From: Daedaleopsis sinensis
Taxonomy: Eukaryota; Basidiomycota; Agaricomycetes; Polyporales; Polyporaceae
Reading direction: 5' to 3'
Assembly (NCBI GenBank): GCA_033807695.1
Contig: CM066310.1
Location: 1,054,001-1,118,000 of the forward strand
Length of the DNA: 64,000 bases
Position 1 is the stretch's first letter; the number at the start of each line of letters is the position of its first letter. Shown here in pieces: positions 50,038 to 61,568 of the stretch. Under the pieces are notes generated by a model, which did not search any database, was not told the origin of the DNA, and saw only the letters and a program-made list of their open reading frames with translations. A program made the position numbers and the translations under genes.

Positions 50038-51703
50038 TTGGGGATGCTGATGATTGCGGTGGCAGGTGGCACTCACCGCGGGCTTGATGAGTTCCAGAGT
50101 CCTGGTGGGCCGAGAAGGTGTTGAAGGGGGGTGGGGGGGGGACCGAGAAGTCTTGTTTCTTGGGCGAGGGTTTGAGGGAGATCGCGGGATCTTGGGGAGG
50201 TGTCCGACACCGAGGCGAGAGTTGGAGATCGTCGCGGCGCAAGCTAAAGCGTTGCGCGCGGCAGACCTTGTCGGCAGATCTGCGAGCGTCGGCGCGCGTA
50301 TCGCGGGGCACAACACTCGGCAGATATAAGACGGGGTTGACGGTAAGCTGAGGGCTCCGTGGCGTCAGAGTGAGCAGAGCGATGTGCAGGACATGGCGGA
50401 GAAGGAGGAGAGCCTTCGCGTCCCAAAAGGGCGTACGGGGGAAACGCCTGTCGTGGGAACCATCTGTCGTCACATGACGCGAAGTTTTGAATCCACGTTT
50501 GAAAGTAATAACACAGCTGTATAACGATCGATCAAAGCGATGTCATCCTTCAATACAACCCCAGTTACATCATAAGCTACGGTACTAACAACAGGCATAC
50601 GACCATTTGCGGAGGTCACCAAGTTTCCAAGTCCGACGAGGCTCAATTTGGGCCTGTCGGGCCGTCATCTTTATCTCTCGCCTCTACGTCGACTGTACGC
50701 ATCACCTCCTGCGCCGCCGCGAGTACGCCCCGCACCCCCCACTGAACACCTGGGCCCGACCTTGCCAGCTATGTAAGCTCCAAGGTGGGTCCGGCTCACC
50801 GACGCAAGTGATCTCCGGACGGCAGCAGCCTCCGATGAGAGATCTTCCCGACCCACGACGTGCGACCGACCATTTCAAACCGACGGGCAGGACGATTGGA
50901 CACCCTACCGCTCTGCCGACACCCTTCTTTTCGCAACCCTCGGCCCAAACCCATGAGATATGCCTCAACCTTGCGCGCCGAGGCGAGCAGGTAACCAGCT
51001 GCTGTCGGTACGCCAACGTGAACCGTATGGTAACACAGTGTGAAACTCATATGCCCATGCCCACAGGTGCTCTAACGGCAAAATTCTGAGAGATCGTGGA
51101 GGACGGGAACAGGGACGGGGACCCTATGGGGAACAGGTACGCTTGTTTTCCTCTATTCCATATCCAAGCCACGTTTGAGGAAGAACGCCCCCGGGATCAG
51201 TGCAGCCAACCGCATGGCACAGGAGGGACACGAAACGACACTATACCCGGCGAACTGGGGTGGACGTGGCGGGTGCGACCTCTTGGGGTACTCGATGTGA
51301 GTCGTTCCTCGTGGATATGAACATAGGAACTTTTGCACTCATGTCCCACACAATCAGGTATCGCCGTCTCACTGTGTTGATCCCTTGTTTGAGATAATTA
51401 CATGATATGAACCATCGAACTCGTCAATTGCGGCCATGTTGGGCATATTGGTGAAGGTCCCGCCAAGTCAGGGGGCAGTTAGAGCCCCTCCTATACACTG
51501 TCTACACTCGTACGTACATGCTCATGGTAAGACTGTTGTGTAAAATCGCATGAACCCGGCATTCCGATGCAAGCCAATAATGGTGCACTGTGACGGAGGC
51601 CCTCGAGCCTATTTGGGACAGCACCACATATGCAAACCGCCCGCCCGACCCCTATTTCTTTTCCATCATCCTGCTACCTCCCGCCTTGCCCCCCATTTCC
51701 GCC
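50038..51703. other. 1.7 kb between divergent genes; weak open frame at 50607-51089
   Basis: Holds the upstream regions of the split gene (minus) and the outer transposase (plus). A plus-strand frame from 50607 gives 160 residues with a CQLCK pair and CCRYANVNRMVTQC, and could be part of a small cysteine-containing protein. No family is recognised and both ends are uncertain, so it is not called as a gene. Confidence 0.35.
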
Positions 51704-54700
51704 ATGGGTCCTCGCCGTCCGAAGATACCTGGGCTGGGTAGCGCAGCAAGCTTACTCGCGCGCTCCGCCGCGGCCCCGATGACGTCCAACACTGGCCACG
51801 ACGGATCAGGCAACACGGCGGAAACCCCAACGCAGAGATCATCACGCCATGCCTATGACTTTTCGGGCGGAGGGGAAGGAATGTCTGGCATGGGTACGCC
51901 GTTCAGTTTCACGGCATCAACATCTGGCTCCGAGCCACCTGCGTCGGCCTCGCCGATAGTCCCGGGAACGGCAGACCCGACCATAACACAGGCAGGGGGG
52001 AGACCCACGACATCAGCGAATGACGGGGAAAGTCAGGGGCCTAGCGCCAGCCAAAGGCACCTGGTACGTTAAGTTAACGTTGTACGTATCGTCTTGTAAC
52101 CGTCTATTGCAGCCGTCCAGAAAGATGGGTGTGTTCCTCGACAAGCACGCCGTCCATGCCCGCAATTGTTTGGACGCCAGAGAAACTCCGCCGTCTTGCA
52201 CTGTGTGCCCCACATGTCAGGCCTCAGAACAAGTGGGCAGAATCTGGTATTGATGCCAAGACTGCCCGTTAGCTCCGGCGCAATGCCATGAGTGTATCTT
52301 CGCCTCGCACCAGACACGACCGTACGACCGCATACGACTCTGGAACACCACCGATGAGTATTGGGCCAAGACCACGATGACCGACCTGGGATACATCATG
52401 GCCCTGGGGCATGGTACGAGCTGCTGCCCGCGCATAGCCAGGTCAGACGGCGTAACCCCGTCTTCGTCTTTCCTCCGGGAGATGACAGTCGTACATGAAC
52501 GAGGCCTCATGAATGTCACGGTCGCATTCTGCCGCTGTGATCCGCGGCGGCCGGACGGCGAGCAACTGATCGAGGCGGGACTGTGGCCGGCCACCTGGGA
52601 CCGTCCACGCACTGCGATAACCATCGCCGCGCTGGAAGTCTACCACGGTTTGCTGATCGAGACGAACACTAACATCCACGACTTCTCAACGTTTCTCAAG
52701 TCGCGCACGGACGCAGTTCTCACGGAAGACGTACCGGTGAGTCACTCCCGAAATGTGCCAGTCCGCAAGCACACTGACTTTAAAATAGGAACGATATCGC
52801 GAACTCAACGACGCATTCCGGCAGTACTCATTCATACGGGCATGCCAACGAGCCGCGGTCGACCCGACTCGGAACATTAAGCCGCGCGTCCTGACAGCGC
52901 TGTGTCCAGCGTGTCCTCAGCCTGAAATCAACATGCGCGAGGGGTGGCAAGAACGCGACGAGAAATACCGGTAAGTAATATCACCTGGCGCGCCTTCGTC
53001 AACTGAACCATTCGCCCAGCCACATCGACGCGCTGCACATCGCCCTTGACGGTAACTTCCACTTCAATCTCAAACACAAGCACGCGGACGCCGACGATGT
53101 ACCGCTGTCGATGGGCGGCGGATACTTTGTCCACGAAAGGGATTTCGCCCATTATATCAAAAACGTACCCAAACCGAAAGATAAGGAGGTGCGCCGCGCG
53201 TCACAACAGTAAATAATATCAGCTGATGTTCGACGGCAGAAAAGTACGTGCTCCAATTTCGGTGCGATGGAGTACGGCAAGTATCGGGGGTCGGTCTCGG
53301 GAATCGTAGCAGTCTTGTGTCGTCACATGTGCACCCTTCCGGGCTCAGTGGTTGACCTCGCGAATAAGGAAGGGTACGGGTGCCGAGACTAATCTGTAGG
53401 TGTATCATGCTAACCTGCAGCCAGGTTCGTCTACATCGACATCGCGCTGGTGTCGGCTTTGCAACCATACCTGCCTCTGAAACTGCTCGTCATCGTGTAC
53501 GACATCATGTGCCAATACGTCATACGCATAGGGTCCCGACTAGCCCGGGAGTTCACTCAAGAAATGATCGACGAGCTCGTGTCGATTAGTTCGGCAGACC
53601 TGCCAACGATCCTCGCCGCGATCGGAAAGTGGCACCTATCCATGCACACGCGCGAATGTCGCCAGAAGTTCTCGCTCAACCTACTCCCGTGCTCATGTAT
53701 GGACGATGGGGAGACATGCGAAAGGCTGTGGGGCCTCATCAACGCAATCTCGCGGGCGACGAAGGAGATGACGGCCGGACATCGCCATGATGTGCTCAAC
53801 GACATCCTGGATGCGCAGAACGTCAAACACCTACATCAAATGGGTCAGTCAGATGGTGTTCCGAGCAAATTTGTACTGACTCCATGCCAGTGACCTTCCT
53901 AATGGCCAAGATGGCGCGCAGTGAGGAGAACCTGAGCAAGACCGAGGAGTACGTAAAGATTCTCGAAGACAACATTGTGGAACTACATGGGCAAGAAACA
54001 CTCGACGAATGGAAGGAGCGCGAAGCAGCATGGAAACGCCAGGCTGTCGACGTCAAGCAACACGGTGACCTCCCGAATGAGTACGAGCTCGCACCCACAA
54101 TATGTAACCGTGGCTTCATATTCGATAACGTTCGTTCACTAACGGCATTCACGATAGCGCTGACATCCAAGCAGATAGCCGCGACTCTGCTTCAAGAGCT
54201 CGCGGAGAAAGGAGATCACCAGGGCCACGGACTAGCAAGTGTCATGCACGACATCCTGGAACTCGAAAAGGACAGGTACAGCCGAACATTCACGAAGTCC
54301 ACGACAGCGCCATTGACATCTTTCCCAGGGGCGTGCTGCGCGAGGAGATCAAGATCATGCCGAACAGCCAGAAGCAACAAGCGAAAGTGTCTGAGCGGTT
54401 ACAGGAGTTAGCAGACAAGGCCGTGACGCTCAGGGACAGGCGCGATGAATTCATGCAGCCAGCCGTCAACCTCGCGTTCGAAAACCTCGTCCGTGCGGGG
54501 TCATCGGCTCAAGAACCTACCACGCCCCCCGGCGGGGCAGCTTCAGTTGACGATTCTTCAAGTGACAGCGGAGACGACGAGGAGGTAGAAGGAGGTAGTG
54601 CGGCAAGACCTCGGTCCAAACGCGCGCGCGTTGACACGGACCCGCAGCCTTCGACACCGGACATCGCGACCTACCTCAACACAATCCTATCGCCCCAGCC

Positions 54701-55833
54701 GCGCTCGTCCGCATCGACGCAGGGCGCAACAGGCTCATCATATCTACCACCAGCACAGGTAGATACTGATTCCTCCCACAGCTCTGACCCCGAGGACACA
54801 TCAGGCGAGGCCAGACCCAGCTCACACGCGGACAAGCGCCGCAAGCGCAAAAAAGCAAACGTCGCCGCGAAGATGCGTCTCAAGCTCTTGAAATCGCTCA
54901 ATACCATTCCGACCATGGCACTACCCTCTGACTACCCTCCGGAAGTACGAACAGACGAGGCCATGGCGGACGCTGTACGGACCGAGCGTGAACTTCGGCA
55001 GGGATACGCGCACGAGGCACTGGACGACTTACGCATGCAACTGATGATGCATGCGGGGGTTGAGGATCGCAAGAAGCACGTCAGTGGCGTGAAGCGCACC
55101 GCGCCTGTAGATCACCGCTTGGATGCCATGAGAGCGGCGATGAACGTCACCAAAGCGCGATACCGCGCCGAACGGGAGCGCTTGATCGCGCTGGGAATGG
55201 CGCGCGATGACCCGGACCTTCGCGAGCTGCTCGATACCCACTGTCAAGCATTTGTGATCGTGACCGAAGAACAGCGCATAGGTGACAGTCAGCGCGTCCC
55301 ATCGTGGTTATGGGGAAATTTCTCCTTCCTGGCGAAGAAGACCGGGAGGGATATCACAGACTTTCTGTTCGACAGTGAGTCAGCGAGTGGCGCATCCGAG
55401 CGTATCCACTAACAGACCGTGCAGGTTTACGAGTGCATTGGTTCCGGTATAGCGCCCTTCTCGCACGGTGGACGGAGGAAAATGAAACTGTTTCGGAAGA
55501 GATGTACCGCACGAAACAGAGCTATCGCAACAGCGGGACAATATGGGCTGCGCGCGCACAGGAACGCAAACTTGCAGGCCACCTAGGGGGCGCTGCCTAC
55601 GCGCGAAGGTAGGTCCAGCTGAACACAATGACACTGCAATGACGCTGATGAATCATAGGCAGCACGTTAGGTTTTGTCGATTGCTTGCAAGAGCGGAGGC
55701 GAGGTTCCCGCTGGCGGTAGAAGAGGTACGGCCCGAGTGTCACTGTGGGGCGAGCGCATCCAATGCTGAACGAACGCTTTCGCAGGGTATCGGTATGTCT
55801 CATGCTCGCGCCGCAGGCCTGGCAGCAATGTAG
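51704..55833 (+). pseudogene. KDZ-type transposase with CxC1-like cysteine cluster (outer element), one nonsense codon
   Basis: Spliced frame from MGPRRPKIPGLGS to a stop at 55831-55833, with introns of ~50-65 bases. The N-terminal Ser/Thr-rich part precedes a cysteine cluster (CTVCPTCQ ... CQDCPLAPAQCHECIFASHQ). In its middle the frame is interrupted by TGA at 52251-52253, where relatives have Arg or Trp. Everything after is open: ALDGNFHFNLKHK (first Asp), KSTCSNFGAM, VIVYDIMCQYVIR (second Asp), DGETCERLWGLINAISRATK (Glu), then a helical C-terminus (LRVHWFRYSALLARWTEENE) and an acidic Ser-rich linker. The D-D-E core is thus complete, and a single base change may be all that disables it. It differs strongly from the inner transposase. 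Confidence 0.85.
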
Positions 55834-56534
55834 GAGATCGCTTGTGTATGTAACCAGCACATCAACCCAAACGAAGTGGGCGGAGTACGCGCAGTATGTG
55901 TGTGAAGTCCCGGGCCACATGTCACGTGGGCGTGTTTTGACCACATACGCGCACCCCCGAAAGTTAATTACTCCCCGGACGTCGCTCGCGCATGGCTTGG
56001 GCCGTCGCGGACGACGTGCTGAGTTTCCCGCGGTGCACTCAGTCCCTTGGGCGAGAGCAACACAAGGTATGTGATCCGCAACACATCGCGCCACCCATCA
56101 CGTGGGCGCGTTCACTATCAATGGGTGTAGATGCATGAGCGCGACGGGTACAGGTACCCGGGGGAGGTGGAGCCAAGGTGGGTGCGCGGCGCGAAGCGGT
56201 CTAGGACTACGGTTTGGCTGACACCAGCACGACGCGAAGGACTGGGAGCAGGAAGGCCAACACGTCCACGATGGATAATCGCGCCGTGGTGTAGGCGACA
56301 CGACGTCCAGCATGAGGACCGACGCGTCCACGGTGACGCAGCGCTCTTGTACCAGCATACATCTCGGACGTGGCTGGATCCAGTCGCGCGCCACGACACG
56401 AAGGTAATCGCGTCGAGCGGGAGGCCTAGCGCGACCGCGAACGCCGACCACGACGACCTCTGCAGCTATGGTGGCGCAGCAGCGCGCATGTACCACCCTC
56501 GATCTCGCGCCGTCGCTGGCACACGTAGGGAGCC
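55834..56534. other. Spacer between transposase and HicA-like gene
   Basis: About 700 bases, GC-rich, no recognised exon. Confidence 0.45.
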
Positions 56535-57283
56535 ATGACGAGAATAGCGTCGAATACGGGGCATGGGGGGTCCGCGGTCGCGCAGCGCGACGTGCCCGAG
56601 CACGCGGGCGCTGCAGTCCAGGACGAACTCTATCACCGGGCGGCGCTAAACGACGGGCAAGACGTCGAGCGCGAGGCCCGACGCGTCCTAGCGAATATCA
56701 GAGCCCAGCAAGAGGCCACTATGGTGATAATAGTCCAACGACGGCACTATCCTGTGAGTTAGGCTGGCCCAGGCTGGCCATAGCGCGTTCTAACCGTCAT
56801 CGTATTGCAGGTATTCGAGTCTCTCTTTCGAATAGATACGAACGGCACCCGACGTCGTCTTGACTGGGACGAATTTGTTGCGGTAAGGCGAACGACCGGT
56901 ACTATACGTCAATAACATTTGAAGCTGACTTGGTACAGGCAATGGAAAGCATTGGATTTACGTACTACAAAAGGCGTCCCGGCGGGAGGGGCGGTAGGCG
57001 GGGAGCTGGCTCTGTGCGAGTGTTCGTGCCGGGACCACGAGTACCATCGCGCCAACCCTTCCATTACCACGAGGTGAGAGTCTACAAGCACTAAGCGAGT
57101 TCGTGACTCATGGGTATATGCAGCCTCACCCCAGCCATCGAGTCCCGGACGCAATGCAAGACCAGTAAGTGTTGTCCACTGCCCACTGCTATGTCGTGAC
57201 TGAATACATGCTGCAGGATCCAGAAGAAACTCACGGCGACGTATGGGTGGGATAGCACAGATTTCGTTCGAGCTGAGAAATAG
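56535..57283 (+). CDS. Small HicA-like-fold protein (outer element cargo)
   Basis: Five exons: 56535-56753, 56811-56882, 56939-57073, 57124-57164, 57217-57283, phases fitting, 177 residues. The order of motifs, VFESLFRID, LDWDEFVAAMESIGFTYYKR, a basic loop, VRVFVPGP, FHYHEPHPSHRVPDAMQ and KKLTATYGWDSTDFV, follows a fungal domain family (dFvkaM...GF, S.v.F..., HrPHPd, LgkryGW...F) that I recall as resembling the HicA double-stranded-RNA-binding fold. The central loop is unusually Arg/Gly-rich (RRPGGRGGRRG). In bacteria HicA acts with an antitoxin; no such partner is seen here, and a role in RNA binding would be inference only. Confidence 0.7.
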
Positions 57284-58729
57284 AATGTGAGGGAGATTGT
57301 CACACCCCTCGATTTCGTGAATTGAATTTGATGTCATAATGTAGTACACAGAGTCTTTAGAAGTCCAACGTTTAACGTTGATGCGTGCGATGCGATCTTA
57401 ATACATTAAGTAGGGCATGACACACACTAATTACTATATGACCCTACAGGTTGAGTACGTGACACGCGTGCTCCGGGACGACCTTCATCCCCTCCAACGC
57501 ATCTATCGTCTCGACGGCTGTGCGGCGAGGCCCACGACGATGACCGTGTGGCCGGACAGGATGCAGTCGCCGCCGCGTGCCCCGGCCACCCACTCAGCAG
57601 AAGTCAAAGTGCCTTGAATGCGAATGTGGAGGGGCGTCAGATTCGGACGCACTGTTCAGGGTGGGGCGCACCTGTGGCCGGCGGCCAGTCGCTGACCGCC
57701 GCGCTGTGCGCTGACCGCCGCGCTGACCGCCGCTCTGTGCGCTGACCGCCGCGCTGTGCGCTGACCGCCGCGCTGTGCTGGCGACCGCCCTGATACGTCG
57801 CTTTTGCGATGTGCTTGAGACGCGTACGGTGGTGTCGAGAGAGTGAGTAGGCAGACGACTGCTCCAGGTCGGCGACTTCGCGGAGCGAGCCGGATCACCA
57901 TTGACTCGCGCGAGCGGGGAGGTGTGCTTCGCGCGAGGGGCGCGGGCTCGATCGCTCATGAGAGTTGCGCGAAGGTAGGCCCGTGGCGGTTAGGGGAGGC
58001 GAGGCTTCCGCGCTGCAGGAGATGTGCGTCGTCGCGTCGATCATGCGCGTGACGTCAGTGTTGAACGTCGTTGATCGCCGGGGAATAGAATGCCGACGAT
58101 GCTGTGTGAAACATTCCTACCCGACGGTCGTCATGGACAAGGCACGGACATCCACGATGGGATGGCCTGAGTGTGAGGGGCGCGGGAGCTGCCGTCCAAG
58201 CCACAGCCTGCCATAGCGTGGTTCTACGAGCGTTGGCTAGAGGTCGAAGAGTCTGCGCGAGCGTGCTCGAGGGATAGAGGAAGCAACTCCCTACGGGCGA
58301 ACGAGCGCGGCGACGTAGCGGAAGGCTTCTTCTGGACCCCTGGAGGGCAGGCTGATGAGACACGCGGGAGGGGGCCGGGACGGTGGGGAATGATGCACAA
58401 GGCACGCCATAGTGCGCCACCAGATAACATTAATAGTCGTTGGGCGGTGGGCGGCGGGCGGCGGGTGGCGCGTCGGCGCAGCCGACGTGCTGTCCAGTGT
58501 GTACACAGGCCCGCCTGCGACGGTGTTGTCGCGCTGTCGGCCAACCTACTTAGAGCGTGCGAACAACGCTCTGTATAGCGGGGATCGCGTGTGGCAGGGC
58601 GCAGCGGACTTCGGGAGGCGCGGGCAGCGTGGCCGGCGCGGATGAGGTTATGATGGGGAGGCGGGAGGGGTGGCAAGGTCCATCAGAACATACGAGCGGG
58701 CCTACCGTGCGGGCCAATAGGGGGACTGA
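57284..58729. other. GC-rich right arm of outer transposon
   Basis: About 1.4 kb without a recognised gene. Contains the 19-base tandem repeat at 57691-57778. Composition resembles the left arm at 22-26 kb. Confidence 0.45.
57691..57778 (+). repeat. 19-base tandem repeat (gctgaccgccgcgctgtgc)
   Basis: Four full units (one with a single change) plus one shortened 12-base unit. In one frame it reads Ala/Arg-rich repeats, which look incidental. Confidence 0.9.
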
Positions 58730-58805
58730 TACAGCACCGCATGGTACTTACAAGTACCGTTGGCCTATTAGGCGTAGTACTTACAAGTACTAGTGTATAT
58801 ACTAC
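58730..58805 (-). repeat. Right terminal inverted repeat of outer transposon
   Basis: Complement of 21841-21916 with about eight mismatches plus a small gap at the outermost bases. It contains ggtacttacaagtacc and agtacttacaagtact around ggcctattaggc. Confidence 0.75.
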
Positions 58806-58813
58806 ATCACTCG
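58806..58813 (+). repeat. Right target-site duplication of outer transposon
   Basis: ATCACTCG, the same as 21833-21840. Confidence 0.65.
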
Positions 58814-58996
58814 TACGACGGACCTACCATGACCGTTGTGCCATATCACCTGTGACGGCATTGACGAAGCTCGGAGCCGCGAAGAACATGTCGATAGCCG
58901 AACTTTAGCCGCCTTTAGCCGTACGTTGCTGCTCTAAATGATCCAACCAATGTTTAGAAGCGGCAGCAATACGAATCATGGCGCAGAACCTGAGAA

Positions 58997-59006
58997 TATA
59001 TATAAA
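58997..59006 (+). promoter_or_regulatory. TATA box of the second P450 gene
   Basis: Sequence tatatataaa. Transcription would be expected to start about 25-35 bases downstream, beyond the ATG at 59018, which argues that translation begins at the later ATG (59103). Confidence 0.55.
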
Positions 59007-59017
59007 CCTGAAGTTCG

Positions 59018-61194
59018 TTGGCCAGTGAACGTTCGCAACAACCCAACAACGGGCCAACAACTTCCCACAACATACTCTACTCTTACTATCCACTCCACCA
59101 TCATGAGCATGCAACTCCCCAACACTGTTCCTGGCCATGGCTCATCTCCAGCATCATCGTCGCACTGGTCGTCAAGTCCTTGCTGCAGAAGCGTGCCCGA
59201 CGTCTTCCTCCCGGGCCCACACCGCTCCCCATCGTCGGGAACCTGTTCGACATGCCCCGCAAGGACATGGGTCGCGAGCTTAGGGAGCTCTCGAACACAT
59301 ACGGTACGCTTCTTGTGGTAGTGACTTACCTAGACAAGAGCCTCGCGTTTACTTGAGATTCGGCACAGGTGACGTTGTCCACCTCAATGTATTCGGGCAG
59401 TCCATCATTCTCTTGGGCTCTGCCAAGGTTGCATACGAACTCCTCGACAAGCGGTCATCGACCTATTCGAACCGCCCCAAGTCCGCTATGATATCGATGT
59501 GAGTGTGAACTATTTCGAACGCACGGTGACTTGGCATTTGACCATGTACCACCACCGATAGGGCGGGCTATGACACCATGTTCACTCTTATGGACTATGG
59601 ACCAGACTGGCGTCAGCACCGCCGTGCGTTCCACTCACAAATGAATATGGGAGTGATCCAGCGGTACGAGCCTGCCCAGCTCGACGTTACGCGCAATCTG
59701 CTGCGGAACGTGTTGAGCTCCCCTGAAAACCTCAAGAAGCACATAGAATTGTACGTACCTATTTCATCGTTGCCATGCGACGTCGAACGCGGCTCACTGT
59801 CGCACGCGACCATTTTGCAGCACCTTTGCGGTCTTAGTGCTGCATGTCCTGTACGGGATCGATCTCCACAAGCCCAATGACGAGTACTTCCACATGGTCG
59901 AGCGGGTGAACGAGGTCGGAGAGGAGATATCCGTTCCAGGCCGCTACGCGGTTGAGGCCTTCCCGTGGTTGCGGCATCTGCCCTCGTGGCTGCCCGGTAC
60001 AGGATTCAAGAAGCTAGCCGCAAAGGCCAGGGACGGCCTGGAATACACGGCTGATCACTTCTTCAACATCGCCATGGCCACCCTTGTGAGTGATATCGCA
60101 GCACGTACTCTAGCTGAACTGGATACTGAACGATGTGCACTTCCACGATAAGGGAGAGAACAAGGACACATTCGTTGGCCGACTGTTGGAGAACGTTTCT
60201 CTCGATACGCCAGAAGGTAAGGCAGCACAAGAGGTATGCCGGAAAATGACATTAAGTACATACACCGGTGAGCTTTTCATCGAGATCGAATTGTTGGGCG
60301 ACTAGACTGACCATTGTTCATCCAAAGCCGGAGCGGATACGGTCAGCAGTCTGTCGTGTTTATGCAAGACCGTGCTCATGGATTTCACAGACGAACGCTT
60401 TGGTAGGAGCATTCTTCCTCGCTCTCGTCCTGTACCCCGACGTGCAGAGGAAAGCGCAAGCGGAGCTGGACGCTGTCGTCGGTAGAGGTCGTCTCCCCGA
60501 TTTCAGCGACCGCGACTCGTTGCCGTACATCACCGCCGTCGTGACGGAGCTCTCGCGCTGGCACAACGTCACGCCCATCGGTCTGCCGCACAGTGTGGCC
60601 GCTGATGATGAGTATAACGGATACATCATTCCCGGGGGAGCGACTGTCATGCCTAACATATGGTCAGTACACATACACTGCCTAGGATCACGACGATGGC
60701 TGAGTCCGTTGCAGGGCACTCACCCGGGACCCTGAGCTCTACCCCGATCCCGACCGCTTCATCCCTGAACGTTTCCTGGACGAGGCTGGTCGTTTCGATG
60801 TCGAAGGCAGGAACCCCGGCAAGTTCGTATTCGGGTTTGGGCGAAGGTCAGTGAAGTCGGGCTATCTTCGTCAGTGGACGAGCCGTTTGACACCGTCGTT
60901 TCCAGGGTGTGTCCTGGTCGGGACTTCGCCGAGTCTCTCCTGTTCATCATATGCGCGTCTCTCATTTGGGCATTCGACGTCTCTGCGCCGGTCGACGAGG
61001 ACGGCAACCCTGTTGAGCTCAAATACGACGTACCGACCAACGTGATTGTCTCGTGAGTGTCGTCCCCGGTGTCCTGTCATGGAATCGGAAGCTCATTGTC
61101 GTTCTTCGACAGGCATCCTCCGGTCCACAAGTACACGATCAAGCCCCGCTCCGTCGAGATTGAACGGCTGATTCATGAGAGTGCCCCTACATGA
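59018..61194 (+). CDS. Cytochrome P450 monooxygenase, paralogue of the 15220 gene; start region doubtful
   Basis: Ten exons: 59018-59303, 59369-59498, 59562-59750, 59821-60085, 60153-60267, 60329-60342, 60391-60662, 60715-60846, 60906-61052, 61113-61194. Seven exon lengths equal those of the first P450 exactly, including the 14-base exon with the AGADT I-helix motif. Anchor WPWLISSIIVALVVKSLLQK, hinge RRLPPGPTPLP, K-helix TELSRW (ExxR with Ser), PERF and FGFGRRVCPGRD (heme cysteine ~470) are present. The natural start should be MSMQLPNTVP at 59103, but it is out of frame with the anchor by one base. The only in-frame ATG (59018) lies almost on the TATA box. The gene may therefore be inactivated by a one-base indel near 59120-59145. 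Confidence 0.87.
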
Positions 61195-61568
61195 AGGCTT
61201 TAGAGCAACACGCATGGTAGAACGGCCACGGGGGGTTGTATCTTGCTCGCCTATATACTGTAACCCCAAGGTGGTGGTTAGTTAACTCTGCGAATATCAT
61301 GCGCCAACGGTAGCTAGAAGACTCAATGATAACGCGTCAAGTCACATGTCACAGCGATACCTCTTCCAAAGGAGAATAAAAAATGTGGGACACCAGTGCT
61401 GGCTGCGGAATAGCCGGCCTGTTAGGATCGGTATGAAACGGAACATCGTACCTTGGGCCTACCGCGGAGAACAGCAAGACGAAGGACAAACTGGTGACGA
61501 TGCCACACTGCTCGCGAATGAATATTGAAAGCATACAGGCTAGGCGCGTCAAGACATGTGTACTGGCC
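61195..61568. other. Intergenic, convergent 3' ends
   Basis: Lies between the stops of the P450 gene and the minus-strand UTP7 gene; no gene seen. Confidence 0.5.

Larger units (their letters stand above)
21841..58805. mobile_element. Outer KDZ-type transposon (about 23 kb, 37 kb with the nested element)
   Basis: Limits are set by imperfect terminal inverted repeats of about 70-75 bases (21841-21916 and 58730-58805) and the flanking ATCACTCG direct repeat. Aligned by eye from tatacac inward the arms agree without a gap at about 60 of 68 positions. Each end holds a palindrome twice (ggtacttgcaagtacc on the left, ggtacttacaagtacc and a diverged copy on the right) around ggcctaataggcc. Inside lie a GC-rich left arm, four minus-strand genes (27506-29687, 30073-31310, 31437-33380 and the split gene), a KDZ transposase (51704-55833) and a HicA-like gene (56535-57283). 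The transposase has a nonsense codon, so the element is probably no longer autonomous. The nested element at 34502-48375 is younger by position. Confidence 0.7.

Noticed and set aside
56535..57283. Calling the small gene a toxin of a toxin-antitoxin pair
   Set aside because: Only a fold-level resemblance to HicA is suggested, no antitoxin partner is seen, and fungal members have no established toxin role.
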